DNA of 64,000 bases from positions 124,001 to 188,000 of the forward strand of contig JANQEE010000041.1 in the NCBI GenBank assembly GCA_028278525.1. The letters are read 5' to 3'. Below, piece by piece: positions 34,075 through 43,337 of the stretch. A program made the position numbers and the translations under genes. Each line of letters starts with the position of its first letter. Position 1 is the first letter of the stretch. The notes beneath the pieces are model-generated. The model saw only the letters and a program-made list of their open reading frames with translations, made no database searches and was not told where the DNA came from. The DNA is from Minwuiaceae bacterium (GTDB lineage: Bacteria > Pseudomonadota > Alphaproteobacteria > Minwuiales > Minwuiaceae).

Positions 34075-36153
34075 CTAGCTCGCCCGCATAACCACCCGAA
34101 ACGATGGATACTCGAAACGCTGCGGCACCATCTCGCACGGCCGGTGCTCCGGGTAGGTAACGGACGGCCGCCATGAAACGCTCGCCGTGGCGGGGCGAAC
34201 CGGCGCGGGGCGTTGCACTCGGAACGCATTGCGCGCGACCATGATTTCCGGTCCGTAGTGCAGTCGGGCGGTACGCGCCAGGGCCGCGGCTTCGTCGATC
34301 GGATCGGCACGCTCGGCCATGGCGGTACGCAGGTTGTGTAATTCCCTCGGTGGGTCGATTTCGTCCGGTGTCAGGAACAGGCCGAACCGTGTCGCCGCCC
34401 GGCCGGCCGAGATGCGGCTGGACAGGACCGTCAAGGGCGCCGCGAACACCATGCCGAACACGACCGGCAGCAGCCACCAGAAGAACTGCGGCGCGAGGGC
34501 CAGGACCAGGCCGCCCCAGACGGCGCCGATCAACATGTGGCTGCCTTGGCTGGCCAGCGCCTCCGGCAGGGTGACGCCCCGGTCGTCTCGCGTCTGCGGT
34601 CCCCAGCCGACGCCGATGCCAAGCAGGATGCTGGCCACGAAGCGCGAATGAAACAGCATCATCGCCGGTGCCGTCAGCATGGAGAACAGTTGCTCCAGGA
34701 AGGCGCTCGCCAACAGCGCGCGGGCGCCGCCGAAGCTTTCCCGTTCCGCCGACCGGCTGAGCGTCGCTGTCAGGGCCAGCAGTTTCGGCAGCACCAGCAT
34801 GGCGATGGTGACGCCGAACAAGGTGACCGCCTCGGCGGTCTTGGCAATTGGCCAGACCGGGAACAGGTTGAAGCCTGGCGGGAAATAGGCGTGCGCGACC
34901 AGCGCCTGATGCAGGAAGTCCGCCGTGCAAAGCAGCAGCAGGATCAACCACAGTGGAGATGAGACGTATGACATGACGCCCATCAACAGGTGCAGGCGGC
35001 TTACCCAATGGAACCGCCGAGCGAACAGGATCTTCAGATGCTGCAGGTTGCCCTGGGACCAGCGCCGGTCGCGCTTGGCGAATTCGAGGATATTCGGCGG
35101 TACCTCCTCGTAGGAACCGCCGACTTCCGGCAGCAGCCAGACGGACCAGCCGGCGCGTCGGATGAGCGCCGCCTCGACGAAGTCGTGACTTAGGATTTCG
35201 CCGCCTAGCGGTTCCCGACCCGGCAGCCGGGGTAGGCCGCAATTGTCGACGAAGGCGGACATTCTGATGATCGCGTTGTGGCCCCAGTAGTTGCTGTCGC
35301 CCCGATGCCAGAAGCCCAGGCCGCTTGCCAGAATGGGGCCGTACAGCCGATTGGCGAACTGAATGATCCGCGCGAACAGGGTCTCGCGGTTTACCGGCAT
35401 CGGCAGGGTCTGGATGATCCCGACCTCGGGATGCCGCTGCATCAGGTCGGCAAGCCGCACGATCGCTTCGCCGGACATGATGCTGTCCGCGTCCAGAACG
35501 ACCATGGCCTCGTAGCCGCCGCCCCATCGCCGGCAGAAATCGCTGATATTGCCGGCCTTACGCTCGATATTCTCCGCGCGCCTGCGATAGAAGATGCGTT
35601 TCCAGCCGCCGACCCGCTGGCAGAGGTCGGACCAGGCGCTTTCTTCCCGAGCGGCAATGGCCTTGTCGGTGCTGTCGCTCAGGATGAACAGATCGAACTC
35701 GTCGATGCGGCCGGTCCCCTGCAGGGATCGGTAGATGACCTCCAGCCCGGCGAAGACGCGTTTGGTGTCTTCGTTATAGACCGGCATGACCACCGCTGTC
35801 CGGCTGCCGGCGTGATTGGCCGGGACCGTCGGGCATGCGGATCCCCGCTTTGCCATTCGATCGACTGTCATGTGGATGGCGAAGCCGATTGCTGCGGTCC
35901 AGAAGGACAACGCGACCCAACTGAAATTGATCGTGAACAGCCCCAGTATCGCCGCCTCGATGGTGGTTATTCCGTTGGCCCACAGCACGTTGGCCATCAA
36001 GTCCGAGGCGCCGGCGGAGGACAGCCCGACCAGCCCGAAAAACAACAGCCGGCGCCATGACAGACCAGTCTGTGCATTATTGTCGATCGGTGTATCGCAT
36101 CGCCGACCGATATGCCGGGGATGCGTGGATGTGAAGCGTATATGCTGGTTCAT
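34075..36153 (-). CDS. opgH: Glucans biosynthesis glucosyltransferase OpgH
   Basis: The 692-residue inner-membrane enzyme builds the beta-1,2-linked backbone of osmoregulated periplasmic glucans from UDP-glucose. Two membrane spans precede the GT2 catalytic domain: TAVVMPVYNEDTKRVFAGLEVIYRSLQ, VVLDADSIMSGEAIV (the DxD metal site), SHDFVEAALIRRAGWSVWLLPE and RDRRWSQGNLQH (QxxRW-like). More spans follow (YVSSPLWLILLLLCTADFL, WPIAKTAEAVTLFGVTIAMLVLPKLL). It is shorter than the E. coli protein, mostly at the N-terminus. Its start overlaps the stop of opgG by 4 bases, so the two are coupled. Confidence 0.95.
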   Translation of the reverse strand: MNQHIRFTSTHPRHIGRRCDTPIDNNAQTGLSWRRLLFFGLVGLSSAGASDLMANVLWANGITTIEAAILGLFTINFSWVALSFWTAAIGFAIHMTVDRMAKRGSACPTVPANHAGSRTAVVMPVYNEDTKRVFAGLEVIYRSLQGTGRIDEFDLFILSDSTDKAIAAREESAWSDLCQRVGGWKRIFYRRRAENIERKAGNISDFCRRWGGGYEAMVVLDADSIMSGEAIVRLADLMQRHPEVGIIQTLPMPVNRETLFARIIQFANRLYGPILASGLGFWHRGDSNYWGHNAIIRMSAFVDNCGLPRLPGREPLGGEILSHDFVEAALIRRAGWSVWLLPEVGGSYEEVPPNILEFAKRDRRWSQGNLQHLKILFARRFHWVSRLHLLMGVMSYVSSPLWLILLLLCTADFLHQALVAHAYFPPGFNLFPVWPIAKTAEAVTLFGVTIAMLVLPKLLALTATLSRSAERESFGGARALLASAFLEQLFSMLTAPAMMLFHSRFVASILLGIGVGWGPQTRDDRGVTLPEALASQGSHMLIGAVWGGLVLALAPQFFWWLLPVVFGMVFAAPLTVLSSRISAGRAATRFGLFLTPDEIDPPRELHNLRTAMAERADPIDEAAALARTARLHYGPEIMVARNAFRVQRPAPVRPATASVSWRPSVTYPEHRPCEMVPQRFEYPSFRVVMRAS

Positions 36154-37667
36154 GGTTTCCAGAGATAGCTCCAGGTTTCACTTAAGGCTGCGCCGCGCAG
36201 GTGCAGGAAGCAGCGCAGGTCGACCGCGGTGTCGTCTTCGGGCCGGAAGTCGAAAGCGACCCGCCAGCCGCCGGTCTCTCGGTTTTTTCGGACTACCGTG
36301 TTGCGGATCTTTCCGGTCGCGGCGCTCACTGTCGCCTCCACCGGCTGCGCGGCGGCCAGCGACGGCAACTCGCCGCCTTCGAAGTCGACGATGAAGCCGG
36401 TTTTCTCGCCCCGGCTGTCCATTCGTGTGGCGATCGCCTTGGCGCTGGGCGGCCGGCGGGAATCGCTCTTCTCCGCGTGCAGCCGATAGGCGACGGAGAT
36501 GGGCTCGCCGGCGGTGACCGGCCGCTCCGGCACCCAGTAGGCGACGATGTTGTCGTTGTTCTCGTCGTCGCTCGGAATCTCGACCAGTTCGATACGGCCC
36601 GGGCCCCAGTCGCCCAGCGGCTCGACCCACAGGCTGGGCCGCTTCTGGTATTCCAGGTCGAGGTCCTGGTAGTTCGCGAAGTCCCTGTCGCGCTGCATCA
36701 GGCCGAAGCCGCGCGGCGTCGCCCGGTCCAGGAAGGCGCTGACCTGCAATTGGCGGGGATTGGTCAGCGGCCGCCAGATCCACTCGCCGTTGCTGGCATT
36801 GACCAGCAGACCGTCGGAATCGTGCACCTCCGGCCGGAAATCGCGGGGGTTGCGGCCGCTGTTTTCGCCGAACAGATACATGCTGGTCAGCGGCGCGATG
36901 CCTGGTTTCCGAATATCGTCGCGCGGGAACAGCGTTGCCTCGATATCCATTTCGGTCGTGCCGCCGGGCCGCAGCACGAACTTGTAGGCGCCGGCGCAGC
37001 TCTCGCTGTCCAGCAGCGCGTACAGCGTTATCGAGGTCGCGTTGGCGGCGGGCTTCTCCAGCCAGAAGGCCCGGAAGTAGGGAAACTCCTCGCCGCTCGG
37101 CATGGCCGTGTCGATCGCCAGGCCGCGGGCCGACGGCCCGAAATGCTGATTACGCCCCAGCAACCGGAAGTAGGAAGCGCCCAGGAACACAGCCACTTCA
37201 TCCGCATAGGCCGGCGTGTTGACCGGGTAGTGCAGCCGGAACCCAGCAAACCCCAGATCCGGCGGCAGCTCGTCCTCAAACCCATGCGGGCCGTAATCGA
37301 ACATATTCCGGTCGTAGGCGACCGTTCTCGTCAGGCCGTTCTCGACCGTATGCAGCGCGACCGGCCGGTCGAACCGGAAGCCGCGGTGGAAGAACTGGGC
37401 CTGAAACAGGCATTCGCCGTTCCATTGCGACCGGCCAGGGTCGAACCGGATCTCGCCGTATTGTTCGTACGCCAGGTCGCTCAAGATATCGGGCAGGGCC
37501 GGAAAGTCACCGTCGTACGGTGTGGCCGCCAACTGGCGGGCTTGGTCTTTCACGGTCTCGAAATCGAATGCCGCTGCGCCGTCGGCGGCCTTGCCGTGTG
37601 CCGGCCATATCAGCGGCGCCAGCCCAGCACCTACCGTTGCGGCGAGAAAATGTCGACGCGTATACAT
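36150..37667 (-). CDS. Periplasmic glucan biosynthesis protein OpgG/OpgD, Tat-exported
   Basis: 505 residues. The N-terminus MYTRRHFLAATVGAGLAPLIWPAHGKA is a twin-arginine signal, as in OpgD. FDFETVKDQARQLAATPYD, LSDLAYEQYGEIRFDPGRSQW, FQAQFFHRGFRFDRPVALHTVENG, YFRAFWLEKPAANATSITLYALLDSESCAGAYKF and the C-terminal immunoglobulin-like part (DFANYQDLDLEYQKRPSLWVEPLGDWGPG) are characteristic of the OpgG/OpgD family. It acts on the nascent glucan in the periplasm, setting branches or backbone form. First gene of the opgG-opgH operon. Whether it should be called opgG or opgD depends on orthology not testable here. Confidence 0.94.
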   Translation of the reverse strand: MYTRRHFLAATVGAGLAPLIWPAHGKAADGAAAFDFETVKDQARQLAATPYDGDFPALPDILSDLAYEQYGEIRFDPGRSQWNGECLFQAQFFHRGFRFDRPVALHTVENGLTRTVAYDRNMFDYGPHGFEDELPPDLGFAGFRLHYPVNTPAYADEVAVFLGASYFRLLGRNQHFGPSARGLAIDTAMPSGEEFPYFRAFWLEKPAANATSITLYALLDSESCAGAYKFVLRPGGTTEMDIEATLFPRDDIRKPGIAPLTSMYLFGENSGRNPRDFRPEVHDSDGLLVNASNGEWIWRPLTNPRQLQVSAFLDRATPRGFGLMQRDRDFANYQDLDLEYQKRPSLWVEPLGDWGPGRIELVEIPSDDENNDNIVAYWVPERPVTAGEPISVAYRLHAEKSDSRRPPSAKAIATRMDSRGEKTGFIVDFEGGELPSLAAAQPVEATVSAATGKIRNTVVRKNRETGGWRVAFDFRPEDDTAVDLRCFLHLRGAALSETWSYLWKP

Positions 37668-38109
37668 CCCTGTTGATCGGCCTCATATGACGGCCGTGTC
37701 CGCTTGGTTTCTTGTTTATGGTTGTCGGCGATCCTGCCCGGCAGCACGGGCCATCCGTTCCCGCGCGTCCGATCTCGCCGCACCGAAATCCAAGGGATCT
37801 CTACGGCCCCTAGTTACTAAACTCGGCAATTGAACTCTGGTCCGGTTTCCTCCGCGGCGATTTTTGGCGTTTTCCTCGGCCGCCAGGGTCGTTCGGGTGC
37901 CGCGCCGCCGGTGTCAGCCTCGCGCGGCCCCGTTCCACACTCGGCTAGAGCGTATATAGGCGCAAAACCGGCGCGCGCCTTGAGGCATTTTTGGGACAAT
38001 TTGGCGGCTGAATAAGGCAGATTACGTATTTTGGCCTGGCTGCATTTTGTTAAGCTTGGACCGCTAAGTACTTAGGGGGCGGGTAAGTACGAGGTCGGGC
38101 GTGTAATCG
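37668..38109. other. 442-base divergent gap between the glucan operon and the DUF5060-type gene
   Basis: No gene is supported. It must hold two divergent promoters. Near the plus-strand start a perfect palindrome TAAGTACTTA (38065-38074) is followed 11 bases on by the half GTAAGTAC (38083-38090), spaced like a tandem regulator site, about 20-45 bases before the ATG at 38110. No other structure was noted. Confidence 0.45.
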
Positions 38110-39705
38110 ATGAGTATCTTCTGGAACTGCTTTGGGCGGCGGTTGGTAAGACTGGCTGTCGGCCTCACGGGATGGCTCGCCTTGTCGGCTGTGCCGGCGG
38201 GTGCCGCGGACCTGGGGGACCGGGACGCGGTGATGTGGGAATACGCCGAATGGCGGCTGGCGGCGTCGCGCTATGTCGGCAATCCGTTCGACGTTATTGC
38301 GCGGGTCACCTTCACCCATTTGCCGAGCGGCGCGCGCCGCACGACGCAAATGTTCCATACCGGCGGCGACCAATGGCGCTTTCGGTTCACCGGCACCCGC
38401 CTCGGCGAGTGGCGCTTCACCTCCGAAAGTCGCGTCGCGGATTTGCACGGCCATACCGGCGCCGTCACGGTGGGCCCGAACCCGGACCCCGCCGCCACGG
38501 GGTTCCTTACGGCGCACGGCAGCAAATACGCCGTGCAGACAACGGACGCCGACACGCTTCGTGCCTTCCGGTTCAACGTCTTTCAGGTCGAAGACGGCTA
38601 CCTGGATAAATTCGGCGACGATCCGGCCGGGACCGCCCGGCGGCACGCCCGTGCCGCGAAAGAGCATGGCATGAGCGCGATCGCGGTCAAGCTCAACAAC
38701 GGCCTGCTGGCTTTCGGCACCCGCCGATACGATAAGCATGACAGCGAGACGCCGGATCTCCGCTCCTTCGCCATTCTCGACGAAATCATCGCCACGGCGC
38801 GGCAGGAAGGCATGCGCGTGCATTTCTGGGCGTGGGGCGACCAGCAGCGCAAATGGACGCCGGTCGGCCTCCGCGGCGGCATCAACGGCCGTGTCGACCG
38901 GCGCCTGCAACGTTACATCGCGGCGCGGCTCGGGCCGCTCCCGGGATGGACGATGGGCTACGGCTTCGACCTGTTCGAATGGGTCAGGCCGAAACAGCTC
39001 AATGACTGGGCGGGTTTCCTGCGCGCCAACTTCGGCTGGCAGCATCTGTTGTCCGCCCGCGGCTTTCCGCTCGGCAAGCCGGGCGGGCCGACGGTCAACA
39101 GCTACGCCAGTCTCGGCCGCGATCACGTACGGTTTCCGTTGCGGACCACCACCGGCGGGCCGAGCGGCTACGACGAGGTCGCCGAGGACATCGCCGGCGA
39201 CCGCACCCGGCCGCATTTCTACGAAGAGCGCCATGTCTTCCGGCGTGAGGGGTTCGACCTGGACATGGAAGGCTCCAGGCGCCTGCTGTGGTGGCAGACC
39301 ATGGCCGGCGGCGTCGGCGGCTGGTTCGGCTTCTTCGACCGCGATCTGCCGACGCTCGGCAAGCCGGTCTACCCGCGTACTTACCAGTTGCGTACCGCCG
39401 CGGAGTTCTGGGACGACCGCGAGCGGTTCCTGCTGGGCATGCAGCCGGCGAACGACCTGACCGACGGCCTCGGACTCGGCCTGAAGGCGGGCACCCACTT
39501 CGTCTTCTACAAGGAGGATGCGGAGACCGTCCGGGTCGATCTCTCCGGCGCGCCCCGGCCCCTGCCGGCGGTCGCGGTCGACACGCGCATACCCTATCGG
39601 GAGGTCGATCTGGGCCTGCTGGAATACGACCGCCAGACGATCCGGCTGCCCTACGGCTCCGATTGGGCCATCGCCGTCGGTCGGTTCAGGGCGGGCAGCG
39701 GCTGA
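38110..39705 (+). CDS. Secreted DUF5060-type protein with glycoside-hydrolase-like barrel
   Basis: 531 residues. A Sec signal ends PAGAADLG (about 35). Residues about 38-125 form an Ig-like DUF5060 domain (WEYAEWRLAASRYVGNPFDVIARVTFTHLPSG, TTQMFHTGGDQWRFRFTGTRLGEWRFTSES). A barrel follows with ATGFLTAHGSKYAVQTTDADTLRAFRFNVFQVEDGYLDKFG and HFWAWGDQQRKW, then GGVGGWFGFFDRD and a C-terminal beta domain (VRVDLSGAPRPLPAVAVDTR). This matches secreted carbohydrate-active proteins that carry DUF5060 before a GH-like domain. It is divergent from the opg operon, so it may act on glucan or another polymer; catalytic residues were not assigned. Confidence 0.78.
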   Translation: MSIFWNCFGRRLVRLAVGLTGWLALSAVPAGAADLGDRDAVMWEYAEWRLAASRYVGNPFDVIARVTFTHLPSGARRTTQMFHTGGDQWRFRFTGTRLGEWRFTSESRVADLHGHTGAVTVGPNPDPAATGFLTAHGSKYAVQTTDADTLRAFRFNVFQVEDGYLDKFGDDPAGTARRHARAAKEHGMSAIAVKLNNGLLAFGTRRYDKHDSETPDLRSFAILDEIIATARQEGMRVHFWAWGDQQRKWTPVGLRGGINGRVDRRLQRYIAARLGPLPGWTMGYGFDLFEWVRPKQLNDWAGFLRANFGWQHLLSARGFPLGKPGGPTVNSYASLGRDHVRFPLRTTTGGPSGYDEVAEDIAGDRTRPHFYEERHVFRREGFDLDMEGSRRLLWWQTMAGGVGGWFGFFDRDLPTLGKPVYPRTYQLRTAAEFWDDRERFLLGMQPANDLTDGLGLGLKAGTHFVFYKEDAETVRVDLSGAPRPLPAVAVDTRIPYREVDLGLLEYDRQTIRLPYGSDWAIAVGRFRAGSG

Positions 39706-39733
39706 GCGGGCCGACTGTTCGGCCAGAGGCCAT

Positions 39734-39809
39734 GCCGGCCCGCTCCCCCGTCCCAACCACCCATACGAGGGTACCCTTGGGGTGGTTGGGACGGGGGAGC
39801 GGGCTGGCC
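39734..39809. repeat. Palindromic repeat, copy B
   Basis: It has the same arms (CCGCTCCCCCGTCCCAACCA and complement) and the AGGGTACCCT-type centre as copy A at 10934-11018. The flanking bases differ at the outer ends. Like copy A, it separates a convergent pair, here the DUF5060-type gene and the TauD-like gene. Confidence 0.85.
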
Positions 39810-39841
39810 GGGCCGTAACAAAAGAGACTCTCCGCTCCCGG

Positions 39842-40711
39842 CTATTCGGTCAGCGTCGGTCCGGCGCCTGCCACCCTGGTTTGCCGCATGTACCGTCGGT
39901 ATTTGTCCGCGTCGTAGCCGCTGCCGCGGTGCAGCAGGCAGCGGTTGTCCCAGATCACCAGGTCGCCCGGCCGCCAGGCGTGGGAATAGACATGCTCTTC
40001 CCCGGTCGCCCGCTCCAGCAGGTCGTCCAGCAGGGGCCGGCTGTCGGCCTCGCTCCAGCCGTCGATCGTCTTGGCGTGCGAGCCGACATAGTAGTTCTTC
40101 GCCCCGGTCCGGGGATTGGTCCGCACCAGCTTCTGCTTGACCGGCGGCAGCGACGCCGCGTGCGACGGCGTCACCGCGTCCTCGCCCACTTTCGACCGCG
40201 AAAAGACATAGTCATGCACCGCGACCAGCGGATCGATCACCGCCTTGGTCTCGTCCGGCAGCCGGTCGTACGCCGCCCTGGCGCTCACATATTCCGTCCG
40301 CCCGCCTTCCTCCGGCACCTCGTAGGCGCACATGATCGAGACGAAGCTCGGCACTTCCCGGAACGACGAATCCGAATGCCACATGTTGTTGCCGGTCTGG
40401 AAGATCGTCTTCTTGTGGTCGTTGCCGCGCTTGCTGCCGTCCGCCGCGACATTGCCGATGGTGCCGAAATACTCGATCCGCCCTTCCTGGCCGAGGATCA
40501 CATGGTTCGGCTCCGGCTCGCCGAGCCGCCGGGTAAAGGCCAACTGCCGGTCGTCGTCGAACGGCTGCTCCGGAAAATGCACGAACGAGTATTCGTCGAT
40601 CGCGGCGCGGATTTCCTCCGCCGTCTCTTCGTCCAACGGCTCGCGCAGATCGATCCCGGTGATCCGCGCCCCGAATTCCGGGTGCAGTTTTTCGATTGCG
40701 AGCGTCGCCAT
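39842..40711 (-). CDS. TauD/TfdA-family 2-oxoglutarate-dependent dioxygenase
   Basis: The 289-residue non-haem iron enzyme has His112 and Asp114 (NNMWHSDSSF) and His261 (LLHRGSGYD) as iron ligands, with Arg272/Arg276 (YRRYMRQTRV) for 2-oxoglutarate. GARITGIDLREPLDEETAEEIRAAIDEYSFVHFPEQ is a typical start. Family members hydroxylate taurine, 2,4-D, alkyl sulfates and other acids. GGAGG 7 bases before the ATG at 40709-40711 sets the start; an upstream frame is less likely. It is divergent from a Baeyer-Villiger monooxygenase and may take part in breakdown of the same kind of compound. Confidence 0.92.
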   Translation of the reverse strand: MATLAIEKLHPEFGARITGIDLREPLDEETAEEIRAAIDEYSFVHFPEQPFDDDRQLAFTRRLGEPEPNHVILGQEGRIEYFGTIGNVAADGSKRGNDHKKTIFQTGNNMWHSDSSFREVPSFVSIMCAYEVPEEGGRTEYVSARAAYDRLPDETKAVIDPLVAVHDYVFSRSKVGEDAVTPSHAASLPPVKQKLVRTNPRTGAKNYYVGSHAKTIDGWSEADSRPLLDDLLERATGEEHVYSHAWRPGDLVIWDNRCLLHRGSGYDADKYRRYMRQTRVAGAGPTLTE

Positions 40712-40818
40712 GGCCGGACCTCCAATAGAGTCACCCGATTCAACCATCTTATCGCCTTGAAACCAAGGGCCCGGCCCCGGCTTGGCAGCGCTGTCCCACC
40801 GGCGCTAGACTCGGGCCC

Positions 40819-42459
40819 ATGAGCATCACCGCACCTTCCGAACAAGTCTCCACCGACACCGGCTCTTACGACGTCGTCGTCATCGGCGCCGGCGTCTCCG
40901 GCATGTACCAGATCCACCGCCTGCGCGAGTTGGGCCTGAGCTTCCGCGTGTTCGAGGCCGGCTCCGACGTCGGCGGCACCTGGTACTGGAACCGCTATCC
41001 CGGCGCCCGCTTCGATTCCGAAAGCTGGACCTACGGCTATTCCTTTTCGCAGGACCTGCTCGACGGCTGGGACTGGACCGAGCATTTCTCAGCCCAGCCG
41101 GAAACGCTCCGCTACTGCAACTACGTCGCCGACAGGCTCGACCTCCGCCGCGACATCACCTTCAACAGCCGCGTCACGTCCGCCGCCTACGACGAAGCCG
41201 CCAACGAATGGGAGACGGTCTTCGAAGATGGACGCCGCACCCGGTCGCGCATCCTGATCACCGCGATCGGCCCGCTCTCCGCGCCGACCATGCCCGCCAT
41301 CCCCGGCGTCGACGACTTTAAGGGCGAGGCCTACCACACCGGCCTCTGGCCGCACGAGCCGGTGAGCTTCGAAGGCAAGCGGGTCGCCGTCATCGGCACC
41401 GGCGCCACCGGCGTCCAGGCGATCACCGAGATCGCCAAGACCGTCGGCCACATGACCGTGTTCCAGCGCACCCCCAACTGGTGCGCGCCGCTGCACAATT
41501 CAAAGATCGACCCGGAGACCCAGGCCAAAATCCACGCCAGCTACGACGAGATCTTCGCCAAGTGCCGCGACTCCTACGGCTGCTTCATCCACGACGCCGA
41601 CCCGCGCAATGCGCTGGACGTATCGGCGGAGGAGCGCGAGGCCTTCTACGAAGAGCTCTACAATTCGCCCGGCTTCGGCATCTGGATGGGCAACTTCCGC
41701 GACGTGCTGATCGACAAGGCCGCCAACGACACGCTCAGCGAATTCATGCGCCGCAAGATCCGCTCGCGCGTGCAAGACCCGGCCCTCGCCGAAAAGCTGA
41801 TCCCGACCAACCACGGCTTCGGCACCCGCCGCGTGCCGCTGGAGAGCGGCTATTACGAAGTCTTCAACCAGCCCAACGTCGACCTGGTCGACATCCGCGA
41901 AACCCCGATCGAACGCATCACCGAAACCGGCATCGAAACGACCGACGCGTCGTACGCATTCGACATGATCGTCTACGCCACCGGCTTCGACGCCATCACC
42001 GGCGCCTTCGACCGCATCGAGATCCGGGGCAGGGGCGGCCAAAAGCTCAAGGATAAGTGGTCGGAAGGCCCGCGCACCTATCTGGGTTTGCAGTCGGCCG
42101 GCTTTCCCAACATGCTGACCCTGGTCGGCCCGCACAACGCCGCCACCTTCTGCAACATCCCGCGCTGCATCGAGCAGAACGTCGACTGGGTCACCGACCT
42201 CCTGCGCCACATGGGCGAAAAGGGCCTGACCCGCATCGAAGCGACCCGGGAGGCCGAAGACGCCTGGACCCAACACGTCCACGACACGGCAGAGCGCATG
42301 CTGCTGATGCAGGCCGATTCCTGGATGACCGGCATCAACAAAAACGTCCCCGGCCGCAACAAACGTACCTTCATGGCCTACGCCGGCGGCGCCCCGCGCT
42401 ACCGTGAAAAATGCGAAGAAGTCGCCGCCGCCGGCTACGCGGGTTTCGTGCTGGAGTAA
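40819..42459 (+). CDS. Flavin-dependent Baeyer-Villiger monooxygenase
   Basis: The 546-residue FAD/NADPH enzyme has VVVIGAGVSGMYQIHRLRELG, GGTWYWNRYPGARFDSES, the Baeyer-Villiger fingerprint FKGEAYHTGLWP (167-178; FxGxxxHxxxWP/D) and the second dinucleotide motif VAVIGTGATGVQAI. DMIVYATGFDAITGAFDRIEIRGRGGQKLKDKW and NMLTLVGPHNAATFCNIPRCIEQ place it among cyclohexanone/phenylacetone-type enzymes. It inserts oxygen next to a ketone to give an ester or lactone. It is divergent from the TauD-like gene with a 107-base gap. The ketone substrate is unknown. Confidence 0.95.
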   Translation: MSITAPSEQVSTDTGSYDVVVIGAGVSGMYQIHRLRELGLSFRVFEAGSDVGGTWYWNRYPGARFDSESWTYGYSFSQDLLDGWDWTEHFSAQPETLRYCNYVADRLDLRRDITFNSRVTSAAYDEAANEWETVFEDGRRTRSRILITAIGPLSAPTMPAIPGVDDFKGEAYHTGLWPHEPVSFEGKRVAVIGTGATGVQAITEIAKTVGHMTVFQRTPNWCAPLHNSKIDPETQAKIHASYDEIFAKCRDSYGCFIHDADPRNALDVSAEEREAFYEELYNSPGFGIWMGNFRDVLIDKAANDTLSEFMRRKIRSRVQDPALAEKLIPTNHGFGTRRVPLESGYYEVFNQPNVDLVDIRETPIERITETGIETTDASYAFDMIVYATGFDAITGAFDRIEIRGRGGQKLKDKWSEGPRTYLGLQSAGFPNMLTLVGPHNAATFCNIPRCIEQNVDWVTDLLRHMGEKGLTRIEATREAEDAWTQHVHDTAERMLLMQADSWMTGINKNVPGRNKRTFMAYAGGAPRYREKCEEVAAAGYAGFVLE

Positions 42460-42552
42460 CTCCCACCACCGTCGTCCTCGGGCTTGACCCGAGGACCCAT
42501 GCCGCCGCCCGGCGCGGGCCTGTCCCGACAAGTCGCCCAAACCGCACCCCCA

Positions 42553-42622
42553 CGTCATTCCGGCGAAGGCCGGAATCCAGGCCCCACGGTGATTATGGAT
42601 TCCGGCCTCCGCCGGAATGACG
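42553..42622. repeat. Extragenic palindromic repeat (GTCATTCCGGCGAAGGCCGGAATCC family), copy 1
   Basis: The arms CGTCATTCCGGCGAAGGCCGGAATCC and GGATTCCGGCCTCCGCCGGAATGACG-type sequence face each other around CCCACGGTGATTAT. The same unit recurs at 44384-44488 and, in part, at 51617-51706. Confidence 0.88.
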
Positions 42623-42718
42623 AGGTGTGGAGAGCACCCCACCCATCGACGCCCGGCGCCTTCTGCGATAGCCTCCCCGTACCGTGGCGCAACCGCCCGC
42701 AGCAATCGGAGGCCGCAG

Positions 42719-43306
42719 ATGGCCGCGTCCAGGCAACGCGAATGGATGATCGGCGCGCTGGAGGGCGTGCCCTCCATCGTCTTCCTCGCGCTCTGGCGCA
42801 GCGGCGTCGACCTGCAGATCACCGGCTGGACCGGCAGCATCCTCGCCGCCGCCCTGCTGATCGGCTTCCGCCGCTACCGCCAGCCCAACGACTCGATCGT
42901 CCTCGGCATCAACCTCCACCTGCTGATCGCGACGCCCCTGATCGAGGCCGTCTACCGCCTCGGTGGCGCGGACCTTGCGCCCACCCTGATCGCCGCCGCC
43001 CAGTCCGGCCTGCTGGTCTCTATCTTCGCGGTCGGCGCGGCGCAGACCGTCCTCTCGCCCCGCGGCTACATCGGCGACGCGGCCTTGGCCCCACGTCGCC
43101 GCCGCCTCTATTCCCTGGCCCTGCTGACGGCGACCGCCGCCGCGGCCGCCTGGTCGCTGGCCAACCACGGCAACGCGCTGCTCGCCTTCGCCCTGCCGCT
43201 GATGGCGCTCTTCGCCCTCCGCCGCTTCCTCATCGCCCGCGCCCAGGACCGCTCGGACAACCCGGCCCTGGCGCTCGCGGCCACGCCTGTGGCGGACGTC
43301 GACTAG
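42719..43306 (+). CDS. Unknown integral membrane protein (195 aa)
   Basis: Not recognised. About five or six hydrophobic segments (for example TGWTGSILAAALLIGF, SIVLGINLHLLIATPLIEAVYRL, LIAAAQSGLLVSIFAVGAAQTVL, LLTATAAAAAWSLANHG, LLAFALPLMALFALRRF) span most of the protein, with a short basic N-terminus (AASRQREW). GGAGG 7 bases before the ATG at 42719 sets the start; the frame upstream runs through the palindromic repeat. It converges with the cyclase gene, and no link to neighbours is apparent. Confidence 0.75.
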   Translation: MAASRQREWMIGALEGVPSIVFLALWRSGVDLQITGWTGSILAAALLIGFRRYRQPNDSIVLGINLHLLIATPLIEAVYRLGGADLAPTLIAAAQSGLLVSIFAVGAAQTVLSPRGYIGDAALAPRRRRLYSLALLTATAAAAAWSLANHGNALLAFALPLMALFALRRFLIARAQDRSDNPALALAATPVADVD

Positions 43307-43337
43307 GCGGCCTCCATCCCAGCGGCACCCAGCGGCT

